A stretch of 64,000 nt of DNA from Nanchangia anserum (GCF_015240065.1 NZ_CP060506.1:682001-746000); one strand, 5' to 3'. Shown: positions 46,546 through 56,921, numbered from the stretch's first letter. Program-made: numbers and translations. Notes: generated by a model not told the origin, from the letters alone.

Positions 46546-48096
46546 TTAGTCGTCGCTGCCGGAGCGGCGACGGCGCGAACGGTTGCGGCGACGCCGGCCA
46601 CCGCGCGGAGCATCGCCGTGCGACGAGCGCGAACGCGACGACGCCGAGCCACCCGAGCGTCGCCGAGAACGTCCACGTGAGCGACCGCGTCCGGCAGGCG
46701 TACCCGTTTCGCCCAGATCCTCGATCTCCTCTGACTTCAGGCCCGAGCGCGTGCGCTGGGCACGCGGCAGACGCGGGCCGGCATCGGTCGGAATATCCAG
46801 ATCAGAATAGAGGTGGGCGGAGGTGTGGTAGGTCTCCAGGGGTTCGGGCTGATCCAGCCCAATCTCCTTGTTGATGACGCGCCAACGCGGCACATCGTCC
46901 CAGTCGACGAACGTCACGGCCGTACCCGTGTGACCGGCGCGGCCCGTGCGGCCCACGCGGTGAATGTACGTGCGCGCATCCTCGGGGCACTGGTAGTTGA
47001 TGACGTGGGTGACGTCGTCAACGTCAATGCCGCGTGCCGCCACATCGGTGGCGACGAGGACGTCGACCTTGCCCTTGCGGAATGCCCGCAGGGCTTGTTC
47101 GCGCGCCCCCTGGCCGAGGTCTCCATGCAGCGCGGCTGTGGCGAACCCGCGCTCGCCCAGTTCCTCAGCCACGCGAGCCGCTGTGCGCTTGGTACGGGTG
47201 AACACCATCGTCAGCCCGCGTTCCTTCGCCTGGAGGATGCGCGAGACCACCTCGATTTTGTTCAGCGCGTGGCAGCGGTAAATGACCTGGCGCGTCGTGC
47301 GTACCGTCGCCCCGCCGTCCTCGGGATCCTGCGCCCGGATGTGGGTCGGCTGCGACATGTAGCGGCGTGCCAACGCGACGACCTGGCCCGGCATCGTGGC
47401 CGAGAACAGCATCGTGTGGCGGTTGGCCGGTGCCCGCGACAGCAACGTCTCGACGTCGGGCAGGAAGCCGAGGTCGAGCATCTCGTCGGCTTCGTCGAGG
47501 ACGACCGTGCGCACGGCCGACAGGTGAAGGATGCCGCGCTTGAGCAGGTCGATCATGCGTCCCGGCGTGCCGACGATGATTTCGACGCCGCGCTCAAGGG
47601 CCTCGATTTGCGGTTCAAACGCAACGCCACCGTAGATCTCGGCCACGCGAATGTGCCGGTGTGTCGCCGCCTGGCGAACGTCACCGGCAACCTGCTTCGC
47701 CAACTCGCGGGTCGGCAGCACGATCATTGCCTGGGGCGAGCCGAGCGAAAAGACGCCATCGGCACCGTCCTCCTCGGGACCGCGGACATCTTCGAGGATC
47801 GGCAGGGCAAAACCCAGCGTCTTGCCCGTGCCCGTCTTGGCCTGGCCGATGATGTCTTGGCGCTTCAAAGCGATCGGCAGGGTGAGGGCCTGAATGGGGA
47901 AGGGATGGGTGATGCCCACCTCGGCGAGGGCCTCGACCAGGGGAGCCGACACCCCAAAATCGGCGAACGACGCGGTGTCGAGGTCGCGGCTGGAGCCGTC
48001 AGCATCGGTAATGTCTGGGGTCGCCTCGTCAATGCGCGGGGCGTGGGCGGCGTCGGTATTCGCCACCCCTGAAGGAACAGAAGACATCTGAGTCAC
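46546..48096 (-). CDS. DEAD-box RNA helicase
   Basis: 516 aa from GTG 48096 (GGAAAGG 6 nt upstream; an ATG 9 nt inside is possible). Q motif FADFGVSAPLVEAL plus HPFPIQ, motif I AKTGTGKT, Ib TPGR, motif II DEAD, motif III SAT, motif VI HRVGRTGRAG. The C-terminal tail is Arg/Gly/Ser-rich (RGRSRGRSRRRSGG), a probable RNA-binding tail. Likely roles are RNA decay or ribosome assembly; RhlE/DeaD-type, exact orthology uncertain. A -10 like TAGAAT (48248-48243, minus) would give a leader of about 140 nt. Confidence 0.9.
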   Translation of the reverse strand: MTQMSSVPSGVANTDAAHAPRIDEATPDITDADGSSRDLDTASFADFGVSAPLVEALAEVGITHPFPIQALTLPIALKRQDIIGQAKTGTGKTLGFALPILEDVRGPEEDGADGVFSLGSPQAMIVLPTRELAKQVAGDVRQAATHRHIRVAEIYGGVAFEPQIEALERGVEIIVGTPGRMIDLLKRGILHLSAVRTVVLDEADEMLDLGFLPDVETLLSRAPANRHTMLFSATMPGQVVALARRYMSQPTHIRAQDPEDGGATVRTTRQVIYRCHALNKIEVVSRILQAKERGLTMVFTRTKRTAARVAEELGERGFATAALHGDLGQGAREQALRAFRKGKVDVLVATDVAARGIDVDDVTHVINYQCPEDARTYIHRVGRTGRAGHTGTAVTFVDWDDVPRWRVINKEIGLDQPEPLETYHTSAHLYSDLDIPTDAGPRLPRAQRTRSGLKSEEIEDLGETGTPAGRGRSRGRSRRRSGGSASSRSRSSHGDAPRGGRRRRNRSRRRRSGSDD

Positions 48097-48289
48097 GCTA
48101 TGCCTTTCCGGCGCCACCCGGAGGCGTCTCAACGGGCGGCACATTCGATGTGCGAGGAAGCCGATCGCTCACGTACGCGCGTGGCCTGCACCACCGATGG
48201 ATCCTGAAACAAGGACACGATCGGGCAACCGTGGACGGGCCTATTCTAAGCACGACCGTGGCGCAGGCCCGAATCCGCGCGCTCACCGA

Positions 48290-48301
48290 TAGCCTGGGGG
48301 C
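48290..48301 (+). promoter_or_regulatory. -10 element consistent with a leaderless mRNA
   Basis: TAGCCT (48290-48295) lies exactly 6 nt before ATG 48302; GGGGGC between cannot serve as a properly spaced Shine-Dalgarno. Confidence 0.4.
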
Positions 48302-48910
48302 ATGGATAAAGAACTCATCGGCCTGGGCGCCTACCTGTGCGTGAACGCCCACGGGCGCCTCGTGAAGGACTCCCAGTTGGCACCGAGCATGGTCCAACAA
48401 ATCGAGCTTGCGCGCATCGCGGATCGGGCATGGCAGGCGTTCGAGTTCCTCGAGAAGGCCGGCGAGGCCGACGGCCACGACATCATCACCCTCATGCGGC
48501 CCTCCCACGGTCTCGTCAATCACCTCGAAGAGCGGTTGCGCCCCTCGGACTGGTGGGATCGCGTCGCCAAAACCTACGTGTCGCTGGGGATGATGGGCGA
48601 TCTGTGGTGGCTCCTCGCCGAACGAATGGGCGAGACCGAGGGTATGAGTGACGACGTTCGACACGCGTGGGGACACACGGAATGGGCGCGAGACCTCATC
48701 AGTGCCGGCGACGTGAACGAGCCCACGCTGCATGCGCGGCTGTCGCTGTGGGGGCGACGGGTCCTCGGCGACGTGCTGTCCACGGCGATGGCGGCCGTGA
48801 GCGGCTACCCCGGATTGGCCGGCATCGTTGATGCCGAGCGCGAGGACATCATCCACACGCTCACCGAGGCCCACACGCGGCGGATGCGTGAGGCCGGGCT
48901 GAAGGGTTAG
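48302..48910 (+). CDS. Ferritin-fold protein of the MiaE-like family
   Basis: 202 aa, all helical. QIELARIADRAWQAFEFLEK and TEGMSDDVRHAWGHTEWARD fit the ferritin-like tRNA-hydroxylase (MiaE_2) family common in actinobacteria near a DEAD-box helicase and DUF3107. Glu/His residues suited to a di-iron site are present (E-..-H, about 60-80 and 120-135), but the full ligand set is not obvious to me. Function in this clade is unproven. Its stop overlaps the convergent DUF3107 gene by 4 bp. Confidence 0.7.
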   Translation: MDKELIGLGAYLCVNAHGRLVKDSQLAPSMVQQIELARIADRAWQAFEFLEKAGEADGHDIITLMRPSHGLVNHLEERLRPSDWWDRVAKTYVSLGMMGDLWWLLAERMGETEGMSDDVRHAWGHTEWARDLISAGDVNEPTLHARLSLWGRRVLGDVLSTAMAAVSGYPGLAGIVDAEREDIIHTLTEAHTRRMREAGLKG

Positions 48911-49134
48911 CCGACGCCGAAGCCGACCTTCTGGGTGCGCTCGGGCAGGATTTCGATGTAGGACAGCTGCCGCGGGGCAATGATGAGGCTGCGTCCCGAT
49001 TCCTCACGCAGGGTGATGGCGCGGGCGCTGTCGCCCTGGTTGGCCTCGGCCACCTGTGCGAGTTCGTCTGCCGTCATGTCGACGGTGAGGTTGAGCTGTT
49101 GGCCCGGGCCTGTGGTACCCACGTGGATCTGCAT
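48907..49134 (-). CDS. DUF3107 family protein
   Basis: 75-aa protein: MQIHVGTTGPGQQLNLTVDM, SGRSLIIAPRQLSYIEIL. Matches the small actinobacterial DUF3107 family (M. tuberculosis TB9.4 type). GAGAGGAG precedes the ATG. It lies beside adnA, as in mycobacteria. Function unknown. Confidence 0.85.
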   Translation of the reverse strand: MQIHVGTTGPGQQLNLTVDMTADELAQVAEANQGDSARAITLREESGRSLIIAPRQLSYIEILPERTQKVGFGVG

Positions 49135-49237
49135 GAGGGACTCCTCTCGCCGTTACTATCGGCCCTCAACGCTAGTCGAGTTCGCCGAGCGCGGCTAATG
49201 CGAGGAAAATGTCGGCACCGGATGATGGGGTGAAGGT

Positions 49238-52200
49238 ATGAGTGAATCGACCAGTGTGACCCTGACGAGGGCCCAGCAGATGGCGTGGGACGCGGTCGCG
49301 GCCGGCGGCTGCGTGAGCGTGAGCGCGCCGCCACGTTCGGGTAAGACGACGCTTGCACTCGAGATCGCCCGCTCGCTGAGCCGGCCTGGTCCGTCCTCGG
49401 CGGATCCGCTCATCCTCGTGCCCACGCGTGCTCGCCGCGAGCTCCTTGAGGCCACGCCTCAGCGCCTCCAGCTGCGCCGACCTCACCCGATCCTCACACC
49501 AGCCGCCCTGGCCTTCGACATCATCAACACGTGGCGCACCAACCGGGCCGCGCCGTTGGCCCCGGCGGCCCTGCGTACCGGTGCCGACGAGGAAGCGGCG
49601 ATCGCCCGCCTCGTTGCGCAGACACCGAATCCGCCGGTTCCCGAAGATGCCCTCGAGACCCCGGCGCTGTTGACACAGGTGCGCAATCTGTGTGCCCGCT
49701 GCGGCGACTACGGGATCGGACCCGAGCAATTGCGACAGTGGGGGCGCGAGCTGGGAATTTCCGCGTGGGAGTGGGGAGCCGACATCCTCGCGAACTACCA
49801 CGCCGATGACGGCCTCATTGATGCCGCGCGTTGCCAAGACGACGCGTGCACGATCCTGTCGCGGTGGGACCGCGACGCCGCTGAGTGCGGGGTGGGTGTG
49901 GCACGACCGCGGTACCCGCTCGTCATCGTCGACGACATTCACGACATGACGGGCGCCAGCGTACGCCTGCTCGAGCAGCTGCGTCGGCAGGGTAGCCAGC
50001 TGCTCGTGCTGTCCTCTCCTACGGTGTGCGTCGACGTCCATCGCGGTGCATTGGCCAACGCCGCGAAGGATCTCGTCGATCTGTGCGATCGCCGCGAATC
50101 ATGGACCCGGCTGACGTGGGCACCCGAACAATGCGCGCCCGTGTATCAGCCGCCGCGTCATCCCGAGGTCGCCGTGTACGCCTCGCAATACGATCACGAC
50201 GCCGCGATCGCGTCGACGCTGCAACGACGCCACCTCTATGACGGTGTTGACTACGCCGACATGGCTGTCATCGTGCGCCAGGGCGGCATGATTGATCAGC
50301 TTGCTTATGCCCTGCGCCTCGGCGGCGTCAGCGTTGACGCGCGTGCGCGCCGCATCGCTCCCATGCGTCAACCGCTCACTCGTGCGCTCGTCGAACTCAT
50401 CGGCGGCGCCGCACGCGTGCGTCGCGGTGGCGAGGTCGGCGAGGTTGACGAGGAGACTCGCGAGGCGGTCCGCGCCGTCGTCGGTTCCCTCTTTGTTGCG
50501 CTCGACGATCTCGATATCGTCCGGCTGGCCCGACGCGTGCGCGCCGACGTGGGGGAGGATGGCGCGGCAGGGGCTTTGCCCGGTATCGACGATCTGCTCG
50601 ACCTGCTCGGTCGTGAGGAACAGGCCGACGCCTTCGCACGGCGGCTGCGTGAGGACAACGATCCGCTTGCCGACGCCGCGGACAAACTCGCACGCGCGGC
50701 AATGCTCCTCGCCGTCGCCGAGCGCGCGGCGATACGCGACCCTCTCGAGGGCCTCGGCACCGTGTGGGCGGCGACCGGGCTGGAACTTCGGTGGCGTGAG
50801 GCGGCGCTCGCGGGATCGGGCGAGGCACACGATCACCTCGACGACGCGCTCGCGCTCTTCCGTCACGCCGACTTCTGGTCGCAACGTCACCTGGGCGCGC
50901 GCCTGGCCGAGTACGTCGCCTACGTGCGCGACCTGAACGTGCCTCTCGACACCGTCGCCGTTGACGCCCAACGCGTCGGCGGGGTCGCGTTGCTGACGCC
51001 ATCTCAGGCTGCGGGACGCAGCTTCGACACGGTCGTCATCGCCGGTGTTAACGAGGATGTGTGGCCGAATCTCGCTCAGCGCGACTCGCTCATGCGCGCG
51101 GGCACGCTGGTCGACCTGGCGAGTGGGCGCCTCGACGTCGCTCACGGTGCCAGTGTGGACATCGCCGCCGCCTCGCGGGCAACCGAGACCGACGAGCGGC
51201 GGATGCTCGAGATGGCGCTCACTCGGGCGCGCGAGCGCACGATCATGACCGGCATTGACAGCAGGGATCAGGCGCCGTCGCGCTACCTGCTATCGGCATG
51301 GGCACACACCGATGAGGGACGTGCCGAGCGTGATCGAGGTGCTTTTGTCCCGCCGCTGAGCCACCCCGAGCCGGCACTGACCTCGCGAGGCCTCGCGACG
51401 GAGTTGAGACGCCAGCTGCTCGCGAACCAGCGGCTGGTTGACGCGCTGACGCTGTTGGCCGCCAGCGGCGAAGAAGCCGCGATTCCGCGCACATGGACGG
51501 GCCTGGCGGGAACGCCAGCCGAGCGTGCGACGTGGCACACGTCCACGCAGCGGGTGTGGCCAGAGGAGCGCACCGTTTCGGTATCGCCGTCGAGCGTACA
51601 GAAGCTCCTCGATTGCCCGCTGAACTGGTTCCTCACCCGCCAAGGTGGCCAAAAGCCCTCGGATATCTCGCGCGGCAAAGGACTCATCATTCACTATTTG
51701 GCCGAGATCTATACCGAGTCGATGACGTGTGCGGAGATGCTCGCCATCGCCGAGGAACAGTGGCGTGATCTCAAAGCTGGCACGGGATACGAGGCCACGC
51801 GCGAAAAAAACCGTCTCATGACGCGCGTGCGCTCTCTCTATCAGTTCCTGTCGACGCGTCACGCGCCGGCCGATGTCGAAAAACCCGTGCGTGCCCGCAT
51901 TGCCGGGGACGCCCACGCCGTTGTCAACGCCAAGATCGACCGCATCGAACACGGCGACGATGGGGAACACATTTTCGATTTCAAGACGGGGCAGACGGCA
52001 ACGAACGCAGCCGCGAAATCCGATCCGCAGTTGGCCGTGTACCAATACGCGCTCGAGGCCGAGACCGGAGTGGCCCCCACCGGGGCGACTCTCGTGTATC
52101 CCACGGCAGAAGACGTCAAGGACCCAACTATGCGCGCGCAGCGCTCCCTCGCCGATGCCGTTCCCACGCAGGCCAAGCTGCCCGCAGATATGCCCGACGA

Positions 52201-52381
52201 TCTCCGCGAGGCCCTGCACGCCCCCGGTGGTATGCGCCTGCTCGCGGAGTATTACCTCGCCACTGCGGCGCAGCGGGCCCGTGACAACGCCACCGATGCC
52301 ACGCCAGGCGCCGCGTGCCGGATATGCCCCGTTGCATCGTCGTGCCCAGCCAAGCCCCAAGGTGAAAGGACTCTGCCATGA
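49238..52381 (+). CDS. adnA: AdnA, helicase-nuclease subunit of double-strand break resection
   Basis: Partner of AdnB in the actinobacterial RecBCD/AddAB counterpart. 1047 aa: N-terminal UvrD-like motor with RSGKTT (Lys36), a Walker B changed to VIVDDIHD (Asp232-Asp233, not DE), and a C-terminal RecB-type nuclease with FDFKTG (Asp914, Lys916). Cys in LLDCPLNWF and a C-terminal CRICPVASSCP suggest an AddB-like Fe-S clasp. The altered Walker B fits published work showing AdnB as the main motor. It overlaps adnB by 4 bp (ATGA). Confidence 0.92.
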   Translation: MSESTSVTLTRAQQMAWDAVAAGGCVSVSAPPRSGKTTLALEIARSLSRPGPSSADPLILVPTRARRELLEATPQRLQLRRPHPILTPAALAFDIINTWRTNRAAPLAPAALRTGADEEAAIARLVAQTPNPPVPEDALETPALLTQVRNLCARCGDYGIGPEQLRQWGRELGISAWEWGADILANYHADDGLIDAARCQDDACTILSRWDRDAAECGVGVARPRYPLVIVDDIHDMTGASVRLLEQLRRQGSQLLVLSSPTVCVDVHRGALANAAKDLVDLCDRRESWTRLTWAPEQCAPVYQPPRHPEVAVYASQYDHDAAIASTLQRRHLYDGVDYADMAVIVRQGGMIDQLAYALRLGGVSVDARARRIAPMRQPLTRALVELIGGAARVRRGGEVGEVDEETREAVRAVVGSLFVALDDLDIVRLARRVRADVGEDGAAGALPGIDDLLDLLGREEQADAFARRLREDNDPLADAADKLARAAMLLAVAERAAIRDPLEGLGTVWAATGLELRWREAALAGSGEAHDHLDDALALFRHADFWSQRHLGARLAEYVAYVRDLNVPLDTVAVDAQRVGGVALLTPSQAAGRSFDTVVIAGVNEDVWPNLAQRDSLMRAGTLVDLASGRLDVAHGASVDIAAASRATETDERRMLEMALTRARERTIMTGIDSRDQAPSRYLLSAWAHTDEGRAERDRGAFVPPLSHPEPALTSRGLATELRRQLLANQRLVDALTLLAASGEEAAIPRTWTGLAGTPAERATWHTSTQRVWPEERTVSVSPSSVQKLLDCPLNWFLTRQGGQKPSDISRGKGLIIHYLAEIYTESMTCAEMLAIAEEQWRDLKAGTGYEATREKNRLMTRVRSLYQFLSTRHAPADVEKPVRARIAGDAHAVVNAKIDRIEHGDDGEHIFDFKTGQTATNAAAKSDPQLAVYQYALEAETGVAPTGATLVYPTAEDVKDPTMRAQRSLADAVPTQAKLPADMPDDLREALHAPGGMRLLAEYYLATAAQRARDNATDATPGAACRICPVASSCPAKPQGERTLP

Positions 52382-55300
52382 GCGCGACCACTCTGAGCGC
52401 TGCCGACCTCGCGGCCGCCCTGGGCAGCCTCGACCCCACCGAGGAACAGACGCGCGTTATCGAGGCAGATCTGGAGCCGTTGCTGGTGGTCGCCGGAGCC
52501 GGTTCGGGTAAAACGGCGACGATGACGCAACGTGTCATTTACCTGGTTGCGACCGGACAGGTGCGTGCCGATGAGGTGCTCGGTCTGACGTTTACGCGCA
52601 AGGCCGCCGCTGAGCTGAACGCGCGTATCAGCGCCCAGCTGGAGGCGCTTGCGAGTGCGTTGCCACACGTCGGCATCGATCGCTCGCGGATGCCCACGGT
52701 GTCGACCTACAACGCATTTGCCTCCCAGCTCGTGCGCGATTACGGCGTGCAGATCGGAGTCGATCCCAGCGCCCGTCTGCTCGATGACGCCGAGCGGCAC
52801 CAGATCATCGGGCAGCTGATCGATGCTCGCGCCGAGAACCTCGCAGGTGATAAGGCCCGATCGAGTCTCGTGGAGACGACCGTCGCATTGGCCGACCAGC
52901 TGGCCAATCACCGCCTGAGTGGTGTCGACGGCGAGGCAGAATCTGGTGATCGGGCCCAGGCCTGCGCCCAGGCGCTGCGCACCGAATGGCGGGCTATCGA
53001 ACAAGCCATCGAGGCGGACACGGATGGAAAGTCATTGACGGTCCCCATGTGCGAGGTCCGTGACTCGTGGCTGCGCCGAGTAGAGCTCATGGACGTCGTC
53101 ACCGATTACACCCGCTACAAGCGCGATCACAACCTCGTCGACTTTGCCGATCAGATCCTGCTTGCGCGTGATCTCGTGCGCGACGAGGCGGTTCGCGACG
53201 CTGTCGGGCAGCGCTACCGCGCGATCTTCCTCGACGAGTTCCAAGACACCTCTGAGGGGCAAATGGAACTGCTGTCGCGACTGTTTGCCGGAGCCGGGGT
53301 GACCGCTGTTGGTGATCCCAATCAGGCCATTTATTCGTGGCGTGGTGCCTCACAGGCGGCGTTGCACAGCTTCCACGAGCTGTTTGGCGGGCAGGCGTCA
53401 CTGACGCTATCGACGGCGTGGCGTAACGATCAGGCGATTCTCGACCTGGCCAATACCGTTTCGGCTGAGCTCGCCCTCACTCCCGAATATTGGCGCGGCA
53501 AGGCCGCTACGGCCTCCATTCCCACGCTGCGGCTGCATTCGCGTCCGGGCGCCGGTAAGGGGACGATCTATCGCGGTCGTTTCGCCCACATCGACGATGA
53601 GATCGATGCCATCGCGGAATATCTCCAGGCTCACGCCGATCCCGCGCGATCCGCCGCGATTCTCGTGCGCACGCGCACGCACATCCCCGCCCTCGCTGAG
53701 CGATTGCGCTCGCGAGATATTCCGGTGGTCCTCGACGCCGTGAGCCTGCTCGAGATCCCCGGTATCGTCGACGTGTGCGCGGCCCTTCACGTCAGCGCGA
53801 ACGCCGCGCGCGGCGACCACCTCATGCGACTTTTGACAAATGTCGGGGTGGGGGCAGCCGACCTCGAGGTGTTGTGGCGGTGGGCGCGCGAGCGTGCCCG
53901 CGACGCGTATCCCGATGACTCCGCGCAGGATCGCTCCGGTGTTGCCTACCTGCTCGATGCCGTCGACTCGCCGCCTCCGATCGGCTGGGGAGCCGCCGAA
54001 TATGCCGATGCGAAGGGATTCAGCCCGGCCGCGCACGCCCGCGTCGCCCGCTTGTCGGCAGTGCTGCGCCAGCTGCGTCACGCGTCGTGCGGTCCGTTGC
54101 CGCGTCTCGTCGAACGTGCCGTGCAGCTTCTCGGTGTCGACCTCGATATGGCGGCCATCTCGACGTCGGCGCTCGCCCAGCGCGACGTCACGACGTTCAT
54201 CGCGCTTGCTGAGAACTACGCGCGCACCGCGGAGCGCCCGACGGTCGCGTCGTTCCTGACCTGGCTCGACATCGCGAAGGACTCGGCGTCGGCACCCTCG
54301 CGGGCGCTGCCGCCGCCGACGCCCGGTGCCGTGACAATTACGACGATTCACCAGGCCAAGGGGCTGGAGTGGGACTGCGTCATCGTTCCTTTCCAGGTCG
54401 AGGACACGTTCCCTCAAAGCACGCGGCGAGCGACCCTGCTCATGAAGGCCGACGACGAGCTTCCCGGCCCCCTGCGTTCGGACGCGGACTACCTTCCCGA
54501 GCTGGCACTGGGGGAGGGACTATCCCAAACGGCGATATTGGCGAACTACCGCAGGGACGAACACCACCGGCACATCCTCGAGGAGCGCCGGCTGGCCTAC
54601 GTCGCCTACACGCGTGCACGCACGCAGTTGATCCTCACGTCATCGTGGTACATGAGCACCGACGCCGATGCGCGTGTGCGTGACGAATCGCGATTCCTTG
54701 CCGACACGAGTTTTGCTACGTTGCCCGTGTCCGTGCCCGCTGATGTGACGAAAGACGAGGCCGGGGACATCGTCGCGGCGCTTACCGACAACGTCGCGGC
54801 GGCTACATGGGAGGAGCCGCGGTTGTTCCCGGCTCTGCGCCACGTGGCCGCCCTCGTTGACCAGCGTGGCGTCGAGTGGTCGGACGAGCTGCCGTTGACG
54901 GATGAAACTGTGCGCGATCTCGTCGCCGGTCGTCGGGCCCCCCACGGCCCGGTCGAGGCGGCGATCGTGGACGGGCGCGACTGCGGACTTGGCGATCCGC
55001 TGGGGCAAGTGGCGCGGGTGTTGGCCCAACGTGCCCAGGCGGGGCACCGCGAATCGGTTCAGCTGCCTCGGCGGTTGACGACGACCGGGCTCGCGCGTCT
55101 GGGCGATGACGAGGAGCTCGCGCGTTTTCTTGACGACCTGCGCCGTCCCGTTCCGCCCCAGCGCAGCGGTGGGGCCGAGATCGGTTCGCGTGTGCACGAG
55201 GTGCTCGCCATCGTCTTGCGCAGCCTCGCGAACGGGGGCGAACGCGAGCAGCTGCGCGAGCTGGTCAACGCAACCTACGACGAGCTGGAGCCGAAGCAGG

Positions 55301-55731
55301 CGACGCAGGTGAAAGCCCTCGTCGACGTCGTCATCGAAGGTGATCTGCTCGAAGAATACGCCCCGGTTGAGGTCGAATACGACGTCGCGACGGTCATCGG
55401 CGAGACCGTCATTGCGGCACGGCTGGATGCGCTCATGCGCTCACGCAGCAGTGGACGGTTGGTCATCTGCGACTGGAAGACCGACCGGCTTAGCCCCTCA
55501 GACCCGGTGCCGCCGGCCTACGTCACCCAGTTGTGCATCTATCGAATGGCCCTGGCTGAGACGTTGGGCATTGCCGAGGCCGATATCGATCTGCGCCTCG
55601 TATTCTTGCGAGCCAACCGGATCGTCGATGTCGATGAGGTGAGTCCGCACGCCCGACAATCGATTCGCGGTGAGGTCGCCGACGTGCTTGAACGCGCCCG
55701 AGACAGAGCTCGCGGTATCTACCTCACCTAG
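52378..55731 (+). CDS. adnB: AdnB, lead motor and nuclease subunit
   Basis: 1117 aa: UvrD/Rep motor with Walker A GAGSGKTAT (Lys45), DEFQDTS (Asp286-Glu287), QAIYSWRGA, TIHQAKGLEWD and VAYTRAR; C-terminal RecB nuclease with RLDAL and CDWKTDR (Asp1032, Lys1034). All motor motifs are canonical. It resects double-strand ends with AdnA. Its last 8 bp overlap the end of the convergent phosphotransferase gene. Confidence 0.94.
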   Translation: MSATTLSAADLAAALGSLDPTEEQTRVIEADLEPLLVVAGAGSGKTATMTQRVIYLVATGQVRADEVLGLTFTRKAAAELNARISAQLEALASALPHVGIDRSRMPTVSTYNAFASQLVRDYGVQIGVDPSARLLDDAERHQIIGQLIDARAENLAGDKARSSLVETTVALADQLANHRLSGVDGEAESGDRAQACAQALRTEWRAIEQAIEADTDGKSLTVPMCEVRDSWLRRVELMDVVTDYTRYKRDHNLVDFADQILLARDLVRDEAVRDAVGQRYRAIFLDEFQDTSEGQMELLSRLFAGAGVTAVGDPNQAIYSWRGASQAALHSFHELFGGQASLTLSTAWRNDQAILDLANTVSAELALTPEYWRGKAATASIPTLRLHSRPGAGKGTIYRGRFAHIDDEIDAIAEYLQAHADPARSAAILVRTRTHIPALAERLRSRDIPVVLDAVSLLEIPGIVDVCAALHVSANAARGDHLMRLLTNVGVGAADLEVLWRWARERARDAYPDDSAQDRSGVAYLLDAVDSPPPIGWGAAEYADAKGFSPAAHARVARLSAVLRQLRHASCGPLPRLVERAVQLLGVDLDMAAISTSALAQRDVTTFIALAENYARTAERPTVASFLTWLDIAKDSASAPSRALPPPTPGAVTITTIHQAKGLEWDCVIVPFQVEDTFPQSTRRATLLMKADDELPGPLRSDADYLPELALGEGLSQTAILANYRRDEHHRHILEERRLAYVAYTRARTQLILTSSWYMSTDADARVRDESRFLADTSFATLPVSVPADVTKDEAGDIVAALTDNVAAATWEEPRLFPALRHVAALVDQRGVEWSDELPLTDETVRDLVAGRRAPHGPVEAAIVDGRDCGLGDPLGQVARVLAQRAQAGHRESVQLPRRLTTTGLARLGDDEELARFLDDLRRPVPPQRSGGAEIGSRVHEVLAIVLRSLANGGEREQLRELVNATYDELEPKQATQVKALVDVVIEGDLLEEYAPVEVEYDVATVIGETVIAARLDALMRSRSSGRLVICDWKTDRLSPSDPVPPAYVTQLCIYRMALAETLGIAEADIDLRLVFLRANRIVDVDEVSPHARQSIRGEVADVLERARDRARGIYLT

Positions 55732-56760
55732 CGTCGCGGTTGAGCACGGCATCCATGTCGACCTGTTCGGTCCGTGCGGTGTCGTCGCCGTGTGTGTTCG
55801 GCGGGGGAGTGGCGAGAGCCGAGTCGGCATTGCCGATCTCGCCATCGCCCACGGCGCGAGCAAGCGCTGCGAGGCTCTCGCGCGCATCAGCGATGACCTC
55901 GGAGTCGCGGGTGCGCACACCGTGGAGAAGCCAGCGCACCAGTGCGATCTCGCTCATCAGCGTCGCGCGGGCGCGCAGTGCACGGGCATTGCTCATGCGT
56001 CGTGCCTGGTAATAGGTGTCTTCAAAGTCCGCGAGGACGCTATCCGAGGCGACGGCCATGACCCACGCGAGATCCTCGGCGGGATCGCCGACGTGAACCC
56101 GCGAGAAATCGGTGAGGGCGGTGACGTCGTGGCCGTCGAACCACACGCACTCGGCCGACAGCGCCCCGTGGACGACGCGCGGGGTGAACCGCCACAGATC
56201 GTCGTCGCTCAAAGCCGCCTCCCAGCGGTCGAAAAGCGTGGCCGGGATCGCACCGGACTCAGCGGCCTCATCGATCTCGGAATGAATGCGCGAGCGGCAT
56301 TCGGCTACCGAGTAATCGGGCATTCCCGTTGCCCGAATGGGGGCCGGATCGAGCGAGTGAAGCGACGCGAGCGCATAGGCGAGGGGGAGGCGCAGCTGTG
56401 TCCCCTCGACAGGTCGTCGTCGGTGAGGATTTCCCCGGCTGGAGCGTGGGCAACGAGCGCGCGCCCGCCGCCGATGAGGCGGACCAGGCCCGCGGGGGCG
56501 GGCACCGCGGGCAACAGGTGCCCGGCGCGATGCTCGCGCGCGAGGGCGGCCAAGACATCGAGCTGCGATTCGATCCCCAGCACGGCGCTCTTACTCGTCG
56601 GCGCCCACACGACCCAGATCCTGCCCGAGGCGTCGCGGGCGCGCACGGCGATGACGTCGTCGTTATGCCACACGGGGCCGATGACGTCGGTGAGGTCGGC
56701 ATCGGGCACAGCCAGGGTGATGAGCGCCGCAAGAGCAGGGGCCGAATACGAGGTCTTCAC
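55724..56760 (-). pseudogene. Aminoglycoside phosphotransferase-like protein, frameshifted
   Basis: APH/choline-kinase fold. The N-terminal half (LAALITLAVPDADLTDVIGP, WVVWAPTSKSAVLGIESQLD) runs to LTDDDLSRG. The C-terminal half (YALASLHSLD, FTPRVVHGALSAECVWF, VTALTDFSRVHVGDPAEDLA) continues in another frame. One base is missing in the G run at 56402-56405; adding it gives a continuous RGTQLRLPLAYAL. The catalytic loop reads HGALSAECV instead of HGDL-x-x-N, and TDFSRV instead of IDF/WE, so activity is doubtful even if repaired. GTG 56760 is a likely start, TTG 56847 an alternative. Confidence 0.75.
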
Positions 56761-56921
56761 CCTTCCACCGTAAAGGACAGGGTCGCCGCGAGGTGCCAGG
56801 GGCGTGGCGAGGTTCGCGATATTACGCCCCGTCACAGTTATCCCCAATTCCTGATTTCGGCATATGTGCGCGCAAAACCCATTAGCTTAAGAGGTAACGT
56901 CCCTCCACAAGAAGCCCGCCC

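Noticed and set aside
46813..48072. 419-aa open frame antisense to the DEAD-box gene
   Set aside because: Same GC artefact; the helicase motifs are all on the minus strand.
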